In this document: one piece after another, positions 1-8,120 of the stretch
Layout of the letters: every line of letters begins with the position of its first letter
Numbering within the stretch: position 1 is the first letter of the stretch
Source of the DNA: Rhodoferax sp. OV413
GTDB taxonomy: Bacteria; Pseudomonadota; Gammaproteobacteria; Burkholderiales; Burkholderiaceae_C
Assembly: GCA_945861785.1 (NCBI GenBank)
Contig: CAMAWD010000001.1
Coordinates: 176,995-240,994, forward strand
DNA: 64,000 bases
Direction of reading: 5' to 3'
Position numbers and translations under genes: made by a program
The notes under the pieces: model-generated
The model's database searches: none
What the model saw: the letters and a program-made list of their open reading frames with translations, nothing else
What the model was told of the DNA's origin: nothing

Positions 1-347
1 CCCGACCCAAGCCCTTTGTCGGCGGGGGTCTGCCAGACCACAGGGGCTGTACGCGCTTGTGCGGTCGGGGCGTTGTGTATCGCGCTGCCCGGGCCCGCGA
101 GCGATGCGCCAGTGGGGCAGGCCCATGCGGATGGGGCCGCCAGCAACATGGCACCAGCAAGAAGCAAGCAGCGCAGCATTGAACGCATCAAAACCCCGGT
201 GACCTTGACCATGGCCGGATTTTCCGGACATGGCGCTTGCCCTGCGTTGACGGCGATCAAGGATGCGCGCGCGCTTGCCCTGCCGCGCGCAGTCGCCCAA
301 ATCTGAACCCCAACTTCGCCGGCTCGGTAAAAACCCTTTAAAAAGTT
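1..347. other. No supportable gene in the left edge
   Basis: No convincing coding region is visible. A 96-codon + strand frame (16-306) has alanine-rich, low-complexity composition, no recognisable domain and no clear ribosome binding site. The opposite strand is also open in places, as expected at high GC. The stretch may be the far end of a gene that lies outside the window. Confidence 0.4.
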
Positions 348-349
348 TC

Positions 350-440
350 TTGACTCAGGTCTATATTCCTGTGTGTTTAGGCATATTTAAAATATATTAA
401 GCAAACATCTGGAGCGAATACATGCCAAACATGGAAGAGG
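350..440 (+). promoter_or_regulatory. AT-rich leader of the hydroxyproline operon
   Basis: This is a sharply AT-rich stretch in GC-rich surroundings. It holds a TTGACT hexamer at 350-355 that could serve as a -35 box, and a near-palindromic ATATTTAAAATATATTAA block around 383-400. No good -10 hexamer sits at exactly 17 bp, so the exact start is unresolved. A GAAGAGG ribosome binding site at 434-440 precedes the ATG at 448. The operon has its own GntR gene, so the palindrome is a plausible operator, by inference only. Confidence 0.35.
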
Positions 441-447
441 TCTGCCG

Positions 448-638
448 ATGAAAAACCCTCGCTGGAAAGGCATATTTCCCACCATCACCACCAAATTCCA
501 CGCCGACGAAAGCCTGGATCTGGAGGGCACATGCGCCGCCCGCGGTTGCCGCTGGTCGGCGCCGAACGCGAGTTTGTCGAGACTGTCGTGAATACCGCCC
601 TGGCCACGCGCCCGGTGCAATACCAGTCCGTTCCCTGA
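448..638 (+). pseudogene. DapA/DHDPS-family aldolase relic (large internal deletion)
   Basis: The ATG at 448 has a good ribosome binding site and starts a typical DapA-family N-terminus (WKGIFPTITTKFHADESLDL). After about 27-30 codons the sequence jumps, with a frame change, to a typical DapA-family C-terminus (PRLPLVGAEREFVETVVNT, then ALATRP), which ends at the TGA at 636-638. About 240 central residues, including the Schiff-base lysine and catalytic tyrosine, are absent. The original frame stops at 589-591. In hydroxyproline operons a DapA-family enzyme commonly acts as the 1-pyrroline-4-hydroxy-2-carboxylate deaminase, so this is probably a dead copy of that gene. It lies directly upstream of the transporter genes. 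Confidence 0.75.
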
Positions 639-718
639 GCATCGCGTGCCTCTCGAAAGGCCGCACATGTGCAAGTCCCCCTGTTCCACTTGGTCCCATA
701 ATTTTTTGAGGTGCTTAT

Positions 719-1546
719 ATGAAGATGAAATCCCTCGCGGTGTTGGCTGTAGGTTCCGCGTTGTTGTGCGTCGGCCCAATGGCCTTTGCCAAAGACAAAC
801 TTGACAGCATCATTGAATCGGGCAAGCTGCGCTGCGCCGTGGTGCTGGACTTCCCGCCCATGGGTTCACGCGACAGCAGCAACACGCCCATCGGTTTCGA
901 TGTCGACTATTGCAATGACCTGGCCAAAGTGCTGGGGGTCAAACCCGAGATCGTGGAAACCCCGTTTGCAGACCGTATCCCCGCGCTGGTCTCCAACCGC
1001 GTGGACGTCGTTGTCGGCTCTACCTCCGACACCCTGGAGCGCGCCAAGACCGTGGGCATGTCCATCCCCTACTTTGCCTTCACCATGGTGGTGCTCACCC
1101 GTGATGACAAAAAGATCCAGAACTACAGCGACCTCAAAAGCCACCCGGTTGGCAACACGGTCAGTACCTATGAGGCCATCGCCCTGGAAAAAGACGTGAA
1201 AGCATGGAATGACAAGAAAGGCAGTTTCCTGGCCTTCCCGACCCAGGCCGACACGATTCTGGCCGTCAGTCAGGGCAAAATCGCTGCAACCGTGGCAACC
1301 TCCACGGTGGCATTTGCCTCGATCAAATCGGGCAAATACGACAAGCGCCTCAAAGTCGGTGGCAATGCGCCTTACCCGATCGACTATGTTTCGCTGGTTG
1401 TTGCGCGCAGCGAGTACGGCCTGATCAATTACCTCAACCTGTTTGTCAACCAGCAAGTGCGCACCGGGCGCTACGCAGAGCTGTACAAAAAATGGGTTGG
1501 CGAAGGCAAGGCCCCTGACCTGACCGTGCCCGGCGTCTTTTACTGA
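719..1546 (+). CDS. Amino-acid ABC transporter periplasmic binding protein
   Basis: This is a family-3 (SBP_bac_3) solute-binding protein of 275 residues, the usual length. A Sec signal peptide (KMKSLAVLAVGSALLCVG, then AFA|K) covers about residues 1-24. The mature part begins with the typical sequence DSIIESGKLRCAVVLDFPPM and contains GFDVDYCNDLAKVLGV, a substrate-contact region. The gene is the first intact member of an operon encoding an aconitase-X dehydratase, two permeases and an ATPase, so the ligand is inferred to be a hydroxyproline isomer or related amino acid. A GAGG ribosome binding site lies just upstream of the ATG. Confidence 0.88.
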   Translation: MKMKSLAVLAVGSALLCVGPMAFAKDKLDSIIESGKLRCAVVLDFPPMGSRDSSNTPIGFDVDYCNDLAKVLGVKPEIVETPFADRIPALVSNRVDVVVGSTSDTLERAKTVGMSIPYFAFTMVVLTRDDKKIQNYSDLKSHPVGNTVSTYEAIALEKDVKAWNDKKGSFLAFPTQADTILAVSQGKIAATVATSTVAFASIKSGKYDKRLKVGGNAPYPIDYVSLVVARSEYGLINYLNLFVNQQVRTGRYAELYKKWVGEGKAPDLTVPGVFY

Positions 1547-1609
1547 TCGGTGCCCGCGCCCACCCTCGGAAGAACATGCTTCTGGTGGGCGCACGAATTG
1601 AATTTGAAT

Positions 1610-3388
1610 ATGCAAACACAAGCCATCCAAGGCGAAGCGCTCACCTCAGGATCGGCCCGGGGGCCGGTACTGTTCAGCGACACCGCACTCAGTTTCTGGG
1701 GCGGTGTCCAGCCCACCAGTGGCGAAGTCATAGACCGCCACCACCCGCTCAGCGGGCAGATCATCACAGGCAAAGTGCTCGCCATCCCCAACGGACGCGG
1801 CTCCTGCACCGGCAGCAGCGTGCTGATGGAAGTCATTCTCAACGGCAATGGCCCGGCGGCCCTTGTGCTCGAACAAGCCGACGAAATCCTGGCCCTGGGC
1901 GCCATCGTGGCCGAACTGGTGTTCGGCCGCGTCTTGCCGGTTGTCAGTGTGGGCAGCGCCGCGTTTGCGCGCCTGCGCCATGCGGCCTGGGCAGATGTGC
2001 ATGCAGATGGCCAAGTGCGCTTGAGCGACACAGCCTTGCCCGTATCGGCAGCGGCAACGGCACCCGAAGTGGCCCCGCTCTCGGGCGCAGCCACTGCCAT
2101 GCACCTGACCGCGCAAGACCAGGACATGCTTGCCGGTGGCCAGGGCAAGGCACGCCAGGTCGCGATGCAAATCGTCTTGCGCATGGCGCGCCTGCAAGGT
2201 GCGACCGAGCTGATAGACATCGTGCAAGCCCATATCGACGGCTGCATTTACACCGGCGCGGCCAGTTTGCGCTTTGCGCAGCAGTTGTGCGCATGGGGAG
2301 CGCAGGTCAAAGTGCCCACCACCCTGAATTCGATTTCGGTAGACCAGCGCCGCTGGCGTGCGATGGGCATCGACCCCGGTTTTGGCGAGGCCGCAAGCGC
2401 CCTGGGCCAAGCCTATGTGGACATGGGTGCGCAAGCGAGTTTTACCTGCGCCCCGTACCTGCTCGACAGTGCGCCTCAGGCAGGCGAACACATCGTCTGG
2501 GCTGAATCCAACGCCGTGGTCTATGCCAACAGTGTGCTGGGAGCCTACACCGCCAAATACGCCGATTTTCTGGACATCTGTATTGCCCTGACCGGACGCG
2601 CACCCAAAGCCGGCTGCCACTTGCCGGGCAACCGCCACGCCATGCTGCGCATCCAGGTGCCCGCCCCGCGCGGCGCAGATGATTCCTACTACCCCTTGCT
2701 CGGTTACCACGTTGGCTTGCTTTGCGGCACCCACATACCGGTGCTCTGCGGCCTGGAAAATTCCGCGTTGTCCAGAGACGACCTCAAAGCCTTTGGCGCC
2801 GCCTTTGCCACCAGCAGCGCAGCGCCCATGTTCCATATCGTTGGTGCCACGCCTGAGGCGCCCGATGCCGCTACCGCACTGGGCGGTAAAGCGCCAGCCC
2901 AGTCCTTGACGGTCACGCTGCAAGGCCTGCAAAACGCGTGGCGTGAACTGAGCAGTTCGGCCGAGCTGCAGGTGGATCTGGTGGCACTCGGCAATCCACA
3001 TTTTTCCGTGACCGAATGCCACGCGCTGGCCCAACTGCTTCAAGGACGCAAGCCCCATCCCGGCACGCAAACCGTGCTCACTCTGGGCCGAGCGGTGAAA
3101 GAGCAAGCCCGGGCGAACGGTGACATTGCGCTGCTCGAAGCCTTTGGTGTGAACCTGATTACCGACACCTGCTGGTGCATGCTCGACGAGCCAGTTGTGC
3201 CCGTCGCGGCCCGCGTCATCATGACCAATTCGGGAAAATACGCGCACTACGCTCCCGGCCTGACCGGCCGCCAGGTGCACTTTGGCTCACTGGCGGCGTG
3301 CGCGCAAACTGCCTGTACCGGCCAGGCGCCGTCGGCCCTGCCCACCTGGCTGACAAGCCAGGCGCAAACAGAAAGCGCCCCCACCTAG
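1610..3388 (+). CDS. Aconitase X, fused small and large subunits (cis-3-hydroxyproline dehydratase-like)
   Basis: The N-terminal ~140 residues are the DUF126 swivelling domain (GQIITGKVLAIPNGRGSCTG region). The remainder is the DUF521 catalytic part, with TGAASLRFAQQLCAWGAQVK, a conserved HIVGATPEAP block, and cysteines in TDTCWCMLDEP and the C-terminal CAQTACTG that fit iron-sulfur ligands. In many bacteria the two parts are separate genes; here they are one 592-residue protein. Characterised bacterial AcnX proteins dehydrate cis-3-hydroxy-L-proline to delta1-pyrroline-2-carboxylate, which matches the reductase encoded downstream. The ATG at 1610 is preferred because the upstream extension in frame has no homology. 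The Shine-Dalgarno sequence is weak. Confidence 0.85.
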   Translation: MQTQAIQGEALTSGSARGPVLFSDTALSFWGGVQPTSGEVIDRHHPLSGQIITGKVLAIPNGRGSCTGSSVLMEVILNGNGPAALVLEQADEILALGAIVAELVFGRVLPVVSVGSAAFARLRHAAWADVHADGQVRLSDTALPVSAAATAPEVAPLSGAATAMHLTAQDQDMLAGGQGKARQVAMQIVLRMARLQGATELIDIVQAHIDGCIYTGAASLRFAQQLCAWGAQVKVPTTLNSISVDQRRWRAMGIDPGFGEAASALGQAYVDMGAQASFTCAPYLLDSAPQAGEHIVWAESNAVVYANSVLGAYTAKYADFLDICIALTGRAPKAGCHLPGNRHAMLRIQVPAPRGADDSYYPLLGYHVGLLCGTHIPVLCGLENSALSRDDLKAFGAAFATSSAAPMFHIVGATPEAPDAATALGGKAPAQSLTVTLQGLQNAWRELSSSAELQVDLVALGNPHFSVTECHALAQLLQGRKPHPGTQTVLTLGRAVKEQARANGDIALLEAFGVNLITDTCWCMLDEPVVPVAARVIMTNSGKYAHYAPGLTGRQVHFGSLAACAQTACTGQAPSALPTWLTSQAQTESAPT

Positions 3389-3402
3389 GGCTTGCTGCGG
3401 CC

Positions 3403-4071
3403 ATGGTCTTTGACTACTCCTTCCGCTGGCTGGCGGCCTTCAAGGCGTTGCCCGACATGTTGTTGGGCACCTGGTACACGCTGCAGACCACCGTGTTGTC
3501 CATGGTGTTTGGTGTGCTCATTGCGCTGGCGCTCACGGCCATGCAGACCGCCCGCCTGGCGCCGCTGCGCCACTTTGCCAATGCCTGGGTATCGGTGGCG
3601 CGCAACACGCCGGCACTGTTCCAGATCTACATGCTGTATTTCGGCCTGGGCGCGTTTGACATCCACCTCAGTTCCGCCTTCGCGTTGCTGGCCGGCATCA
3701 CCTTCAACAACGCAGGTTACCTGACCGAAAACTTCCGGGGTGGCCTGAAAGCCATTCCCCAGACCCAGGTGCGCGCCGCGCGTTCGCTGGGCATGAGCGC
3801 GTTCCAGGCCTACCGGCTGATCGTCGTGCCGCAGCTTCTGCGCATCGTGTTTTACCCCATGACCAACCAAATGGTCTGGGCCATGCTGATGACCTCGCTC
3901 GGTGTGGTGGTGGGCCTGAACAACGACCTCACCGGCGTCACGCAGGCCTACAACGTGTTGACTTTCCGCACCTTCGAGTTTTTCACGATCGCAGCGGTCA
4001 TTTACTACCTGCTGGCCAAAACCATCATGCTCGCGGCGCGCCTGCTGGCCTGGCGTCTGTTCCGCTACTGA
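3403..4071 (+). CDS. Amino-acid ABC transporter permease (first)
   Basis: This is an HEAT/GlnP-type inner-membrane permease of 222 residues. It has about five hydrophobic segments and the cytoplasmic EAA-like loop (GGLKAIPQTQVRAARSLGMS, then PQLLRI) that contacts the ATPase. The open frame extends far upstream, but the ATG at 3403 gives the normal family start (a short N-terminus before LPDMLLGTWYTLQTTVLSMV) and falls just after the dehydratase stop. With the next permease it should form the heterodimeric channel. Confidence 0.88.
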   Translation: MVFDYSFRWLAAFKALPDMLLGTWYTLQTTVLSMVFGVLIALALTAMQTARLAPLRHFANAWVSVARNTPALFQIYMLYFGLGAFDIHLSSAFALLAGITFNNAGYLTENFRGGLKAIPQTQVRAARSLGMSAFQAYRLIVVPQLLRIVFYPMTNQMVWAMLMTSLGVVVGLNNDLTGVTQAYNVLTFRTFEFFTIAAVIYYLLAKTIMLAARLLAWRLFRY

Positions 4072-4079
4072 GCCGCACC

Positions 4080-4730
4080 ATGCCTGGCACTGACTTTTCC
4101 ATTTCCGACCTGCAGTTCATGCTGGCAGGTGCCTGGGTCAGCCTGCAGCTGACACTGTGGGCGATGTTGATCGGCACCCTGGCCGGTGCGGTCTTCGGCC
4201 TGCTGCGTGCCGTGTTTCCGCGGGCCAGTGCTCCGCTGGGCTGGTTGCTGGACGTGTTCCGGTGTGTTCCGCTGCTGATCCAGTTCGTGCTGTTCAATTC
4301 CTTCAACAGCATTGCCGCCATCAACTGGACTGCCTTTGCCATCGGCTGCCTGGTGCTGGGCATTTACTGCGCTTCTTACTGCACCGAAGTGGTCCGCGGC
4401 GGTGTGCTGGCGGTGCCGCCCAATGTGGTGCGCGCTGCGCGCTCGCTGGGCCTGAGCTACGGGCAAACCTTGCGCTACATTGTTGTTCCCATGGCCGCGC
4501 GCGTCAGCTTTCCGGGATGGATCAACCTCACACTCGGCGTAGTCAAAGACACCTCGTTGGTGCTGTGGATCGGCATCATGGAGCTGCTGCGCGCATCGCA
4601 GTCCATTGTCACGCGCATCCAGGAGCCGATACTGGTGCTGTCGATTGCCGGGCTGATGTACTACGTCATGAGTTGGGGCATTGCCCGCATCGGCCAGCAG
4701 GTCGAAAAAGGATGGCAGGAAAATGATTGA
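4080..4730 (+). CDS. Amino-acid ABC transporter permease (second)
   Basis: This is the second GlnP/HisM-type permease, 216 residues long. It shows the transmembrane pattern and the EAA loop (GGVLAVPPNVVRAARSLGLS). It starts 8 bp after the first permease ends and overlaps the following ATPase start by 8 bp, which is typical of translational coupling. Confidence 0.88.
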   Translation: MPGTDFSISDLQFMLAGAWVSLQLTLWAMLIGTLAGAVFGLLRAVFPRASAPLGWLLDVFRCVPLLIQFVLFNSFNSIAAINWTAFAIGCLVLGIYCASYCTEVVRGGVLAVPPNVVRAARSLGLSYGQTLRYIVVPMAARVSFPGWINLTLGVVKDTSLVLWIGIMELLRASQSIVTRIQEPILVLSIAGLMYYVMSWGIARIGQQVEKGWQEND

Positions 4731-5445
4731 AATCGACCAGGTACACAAATCCTTCGGCCAGCTCAAGGTGCTCCAGGGCGTGAGCATGACGGTGAACAAG
4801 GGGGAGGTCATCTCGGTGATCGGCGGCTCGGGTTCGGGCAAATCCACCCTGCTGATGTGCATCAATGGCCTGGAGCCGATCCAGCGCGGCACGATTCTCC
4901 TGGACGGTACCAACGTCCACGCCCCGGGCACCAACCTCAACGCCCTGCGCCAGCGCATCGGCATCGTGTTCCAGCAATGGAATGCATTTCCGCACCTCAC
5001 CGTGCTCGAAAACGTGATGCTTGCGCCGCGCAAAGTGCGCGGCCTCAGCGCCATCCAGGCCGAAGAGCTGGCGGTCAACCAACTCAGCCATGTGGGGCTG
5101 CGAGACAAGCTCAAAGTCTTCCCGGGCAAGCTCTCGGGCGGCCAGTTGCAACGCATGGCGATTGCCCGCGCGCTGGCCATGTCGCCGGACTACATGCTGT
5201 TTGACGAAGTCACTTCGGCGCTGGATCCGCAACTGGTGGGCGAAGTGCTCGACACCTTGCGCATGTTGTCAGACGAAGGCATGACCATGGTTTTGGTTAC
5301 CCACGAAATCCGCTTTGCGCGCGACGTTTCCGACCGCGTGGCGTTTTTCCGCAACGGCGTGATCCACGAAATCGGCGCCCCGCAGCAGGTCATCGACGAC
5401 CCGCAGCGCCCGGAAACCGCCGAGTTCCTCAAGTCCTCGCACTGA
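4723..5445 (+). CDS. Amino-acid ABC transporter ATP-binding protein
   Basis: This is a GlnQ/HisP-type ATPase of 240 residues. It has Walker [10 protein letters not shown], a Q-loop in [11 protein letters not shown], signature [15 protein letters not shown], Walker [13 protein letters not shown] and switch histidine in [10 protein letters not shown]. Walker B carries DEVT where DEPT is more usual; this is a known family variant and the catalytic glutamate is present. The start is set at 4723, where the normal N-terminus begins ([11 protein letters not shown]). Confidence 0.9.
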   Translation: MIEIDQVHKSFGQLKVLQGVSMTVNKGEVISVIGGSGSGKSTLLMCINGLEPIQRGTILLDGTNVHAPGTNLNALRQRIGIVFQQWNAFPHLTVLENVMLAPRKVRGLSAIQAEELAVNQLSHVGLRDKLKVFPGKLSGGQLQRMAIARALAMSPDYMLFDEVTSALDPQLVGEVLDTLRMLSDEGMTMVLVTHEIRFARDVSDRVAFFRNGVIHEIGAPQQVIDDPQRPETAEFLKSSH

Positions 5446-5494
5446 ACGCGCCCGCAGCACCGGTTCAACTTCACCCACCAGCACCCTGACAGCC

Positions 5495-6193
5495 ATGCAA
5501 ACCATTGAAGTGATCGACTCGCACAGCGGCGGTGAACCCACGTGTTTGGTGATCTCCGGTTTTCCGGACCTGGGCAGGGGCAGGCACACCATCGAAACCC
5601 CGGTCGGCAATGTGCAAGCCACGCTGCATGAAGACGGTTCTGTCAGCGTGTGCAACGTAGCGGCCAGGCACCACTTGCACCAAGTTACGCTTGATGTGCC
5701 GGGTTGCGGCAGAGTACATGGCGACGTGGCTTGGGGCGGCAACTGGTTTTTTCTCTGCAGCGACCATCGCCAGCGTGTTTCTAGCGACAACCTGGCCAGC
5801 CTGAGCAGCTACAGCATCGCGCTGCGCCATGCGTTGTTGGCCCAAGGCATCACTGGCACAGATGGTGCCGAGGTTGACCACATCGAACTCTTTGGCCCGG
5901 ATGACCAGGGTGCCGACCGCCGCAACTTTGTGCTCTGCCCCGGCAACGCTTGCGACCGCCCACCCTGCGGCACCGGCACCAGTGCCAAAGTGGCCTGCCT
6001 GGCCGCCGACGGCAAGCTCGCCCCCGGCGCCGCCTGGACGCAAGCCAGCATCATCGGGAGCCGGTTCGAAGCGAGCTACGTGTTTGAAAACGGCGAGGTC
6101 ATTCCCACCATCCGAGGGCGTGCGTACATCAGCGCAGAGGCCAAACTGGTGCTCGACCCGCAGGATCCCTTTGTCTGGGGCATCCGCCCGTGA
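5495..6193 (+). CDS. Proline racemase-family protein with internal deletion (4-hydroxyproline epimerase-like)
   Basis: The N-terminus ([20 protein letters not shown]) and the C-terminal half are clearly proline-racemase family. Residue D154 and the second active-site cysteine, C158 (CGTGTSAK), are present; a cysteine there indicates an epimerase or racemase, whereas trans-3-hydroxyproline dehydratases have threonine. The protein is only 232 residues against the usual ~310-345. The sequence passes from GFPDLG straight to [10 protein letters not shown] at about residue 27, so roughly 75 residues are missing in frame, including the block that normally contains the first catalytic cysteine (MCGHGTIG). 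The junction holds a tandem GGGCAG repeat near 5570-5585, consistent with slippage or microhomology deletion. Racemase activity is not expected. Confidence 0.8.
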   Translation: MQTIEVIDSHSGGEPTCLVISGFPDLGRGRHTIETPVGNVQATLHEDGSVSVCNVAARHHLHQVTLDVPGCGRVHGDVAWGGNWFFLCSDHRQRVSSDNLASLSSYSIALRHALLAQGITGTDGAEVDHIELFGPDDQGADRRNFVLCPGNACDRPPCGTGTSAKVACLAADGKLAPGAAWTQASIIGSRFEASYVFENGEVIPTIRGRAYISAEAKLVLDPQDPFVWGIRP

Positions 6194-6209
6194 TGCAGGC
6201 CGCAGTGCA

Positions 6210-7226
6210 ATGAGCAACACAGTCCACCTCTCGCTCGATGAAGTCAGTGCGCTTGCACTGCGTGTACTGCGCCACCACGGCATCATCGAAGCGCAAGTGC
6301 AGGCCATGGCGCGCGTCATGACGGCCGGCGAGCGCGACCAATGCCACTCGCACGGCCTGTTTCGCCTGCTCATGTGTGTGCAGTCTTTGCGCCAAGGCAA
6401 AGTCGTGCGGGATGCGCTGCCGGTGGCGCAACATCGCTCGGCTGCGGTGGTCGCGGTCAATGCCCATTGCAACTTTTCCCCGCTGGCGTTTGAAGTTGGC
6501 AGCGCACTGCTGATCGAGAAAGCGCACCACACCGGCATTGCCGCACTGGTCATCAACAACTGCCTGCATTTTTCGGCGCTCTGGCCCGAGGTGGAGCAAC
6601 TCACGCAGGCCGGTTTGTGCGCCCTCATCATGACGCCCAGCCATGCCTGCGTGGCACCGGCAGGTGGCAAGCTGCCAGTGTTTGGCACCAACCCGATTGC
6701 GTTTGGCTGGCCGCGCGCCAATGGCCACCCCTATGTATTTGACTTTGCCACCAGTGCCATCGCGCGTGGCGAAATCGACCTCTACCGCCGCAGCGGCCGC
6801 ACCCTGCCCGAAGGCTGGGGGATTGATGAAAACGGCGCACCCTGCACCGATGCGGCCACTGTTTTGCAACGCGGCGCCATGCTCACTTTTGGCGGCTACA
6901 AAGGCTCGGCCCTGGCGACCATGATCGAACTGCTTGCCGGCCCGCTGCTGGGCGACCTCACCAGCACTGAATCGCTGGCCTTGGACGGCCGGCCCGGCGG
7001 CGCACCGCGCCACGGTGAATTGATCGTTGCGTTTGACCCGCGCTTTTTTTCCGGTCGCGACCCGGCCACCGACCAGGCCAGCGCCGAACAACTCTTGCAA
7101 GCCATCCGTGGGCAGGGCGCGCGTCTGCCTTCTGAGCGCCGCTACGCCGCACGCGCGCACAGCATCGCGCATGGTGTCGACATCGCCCGCGCGCTGCACG
7201 ACGATATCCTGGCCCTGATGGATTGA
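6210..7226 (+). CDS. Ldh/Mdh-2 family dehydrogenase, probable delta1-pyrroline-2-carboxylate reductase
   Basis: This is an NAD(P)H-dependent malate/L-lactate dehydrogenase-2 family protein of 338 residues, full length. Diagnostic blocks are the conserved histidine in RDQCHSHGLFRLL, VFGTNPIAFGWPR, FDFATSAIARGEI and the glycine-rich GAMLTFGGYKGSALATMIEL. Members near hydroxyproline genes reduce delta1-pyrroline-2-carboxylate to proline, the expected step after the aconitase-X dehydratase. The in-frame opening extends into the racemase, but the ATG at 6210 gives the family N-terminus. Confidence 0.82.
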   Translation: MSNTVHLSLDEVSALALRVLRHHGIIEAQVQAMARVMTAGERDQCHSHGLFRLLMCVQSLRQGKVVRDALPVAQHRSAAVVAVNAHCNFSPLAFEVGSALLIEKAHHTGIAALVINNCLHFSALWPEVEQLTQAGLCALIMTPSHACVAPAGGKLPVFGTNPIAFGWPRANGHPYVFDFATSAIARGEIDLYRRSGRTLPEGWGIDENGAPCTDAATVLQRGAMLTFGGYKGSALATMIELLAGPLLGDLTSTESLALDGRPGGAPRHGELIVAFDPRFFSGRDPATDQASAEQLLQAIRGQGARLPSERRYAARAHSIAHGVDIARALHDDILALMD

Positions 7227-7233
7227 TTGGTTT

Positions 7234-7244
7234 CCCCCCCCCCC
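7234..7244. repeat. Run of 11 cytosines in intergenic leader
   Basis: This is a homopolymer of 11 C residues just after the reductase stop and about 150 bp before the GntR gene. Such tracts slip readily. It may affect spacing upstream of the regulator or may be a sequencing artefact. It is not inside a coding frame. Confidence 0.7.
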
Positions 7245-7390
7245 TCCTGACTGACCTTTCACGGCAAACGGCATGAACCTGAAGAGCCGCTTCTCTGTGG
7301 CCCCGGCACCCGGCATGTTGCCGATGCCCATGGGTTGCCGCGCCCGGAGCGGACCCACGCAGGCAGTGCATCCCGCTGCTCCATAACAGC

Positions 7391-8059
7391 ATGGCCACCA
7401 AAAGTCCTGCCACTCGCATCGAACCCAAACGCCGGGCGGCAGACCTGGCGTATGACCGCATCGAAGCCCTGATCTCCAAGCTGCAAATTGCGCCAGGCTC
7501 GACCGTGGTGGAAAGCGAAATTGTCGAACTGACCCAACTCGGCCGCACCCCGGTGCGCGAAGCACTGATGCGCATGGCAGCCATCGACCTGATCGTGCAA
7601 CAACCCCGGCGCGGTCTGAGCGTGTCCTCGATCGATGTGGTGGACCATCTCGACCTCATCGAGACCCGGCGTGCGCTGGAGCGCCTGATTGCCGCCAGCT
7701 CTGCGCGACGCGCCAATGCGGCGCAACGCAAAGAGCTGGTGCGTTGTGCCGAAAAGATGCTCAAGGCTGGCGCGGCTGGCAATCTGGACCAGTACATGGC
7801 CGCCGACCAGGAACTGGACCGCGTGAACCACGCTGCTTGCGGCAACCGCTCGGCGGTCAAAGCCGTGGTGCCGCTCATCGTGCAATGCCGACGCTTCTGG
7901 TACCGCTACCAGGCCGAAGGCGAAATCAGCGAAGGTGCCCGCTTTCACATGCTGCTGGCCGAAGCCATCGCCTCTGGCGACGCAGCACAAGCGGCCGATG
8001 GCGCCGGTCAATTGATGGACTATCTGGAGCGTTTTGCGCGCAAGGTGATCAACCTGTAG
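7391..8059 (+). CDS. GntR-family (FCD) transcriptional regulator
   Basis: This is a 222-residue regulator. The N-terminal winged helix covers about residues 15-80 (LAYDRIEALISKLQIAPGS, then GRTPVREALMRMAAIDLI). The C-terminal all-helical FCD ligand domain includes HLDLIETRRALERLIAASSA and the metal-site region around DQELDRVNHAACGN. It is the last gene of the hydroxyproline operon and probably controls it in response to a pathway metabolite. Confidence 0.87.
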   Translation: MATKSPATRIEPKRRAADLAYDRIEALISKLQIAPGSTVVESEIVELTQLGRTPVREALMRMAAIDLIVQQPRRGLSVSSIDVVDHLDLIETRRALERLIAASSARRANAAQRKELVRCAEKMLKAGAAGNLDQYMAADQELDRVNHAACGNRSAVKAVVPLIVQCRRFWYRYQAEGEISEGARFHMLLAEAIASGDAAQAADGAGQLMDYLERFARKVINL

Positions 8060-8120
8060 GTGCACCCACCAAAGAGCAAAACCGCCGCAGCCGTGACGCA
8101 CGGTGTTTGTGTTGGCGCTG

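Noticed and set aside
16..306. 96-codon + strand frame at the left edge
   Set aside because: Alanine-rich, low-information sequence with no domain, no ribosome binding site and an equally open opposite strand.
866..1630. Long - strand frame opposite the amino-acid binding protein gene
   Set aside because: It is the antisense of a clear family-3 binding protein. High GC keeps such shadow frames open, and it has no domain of its own.
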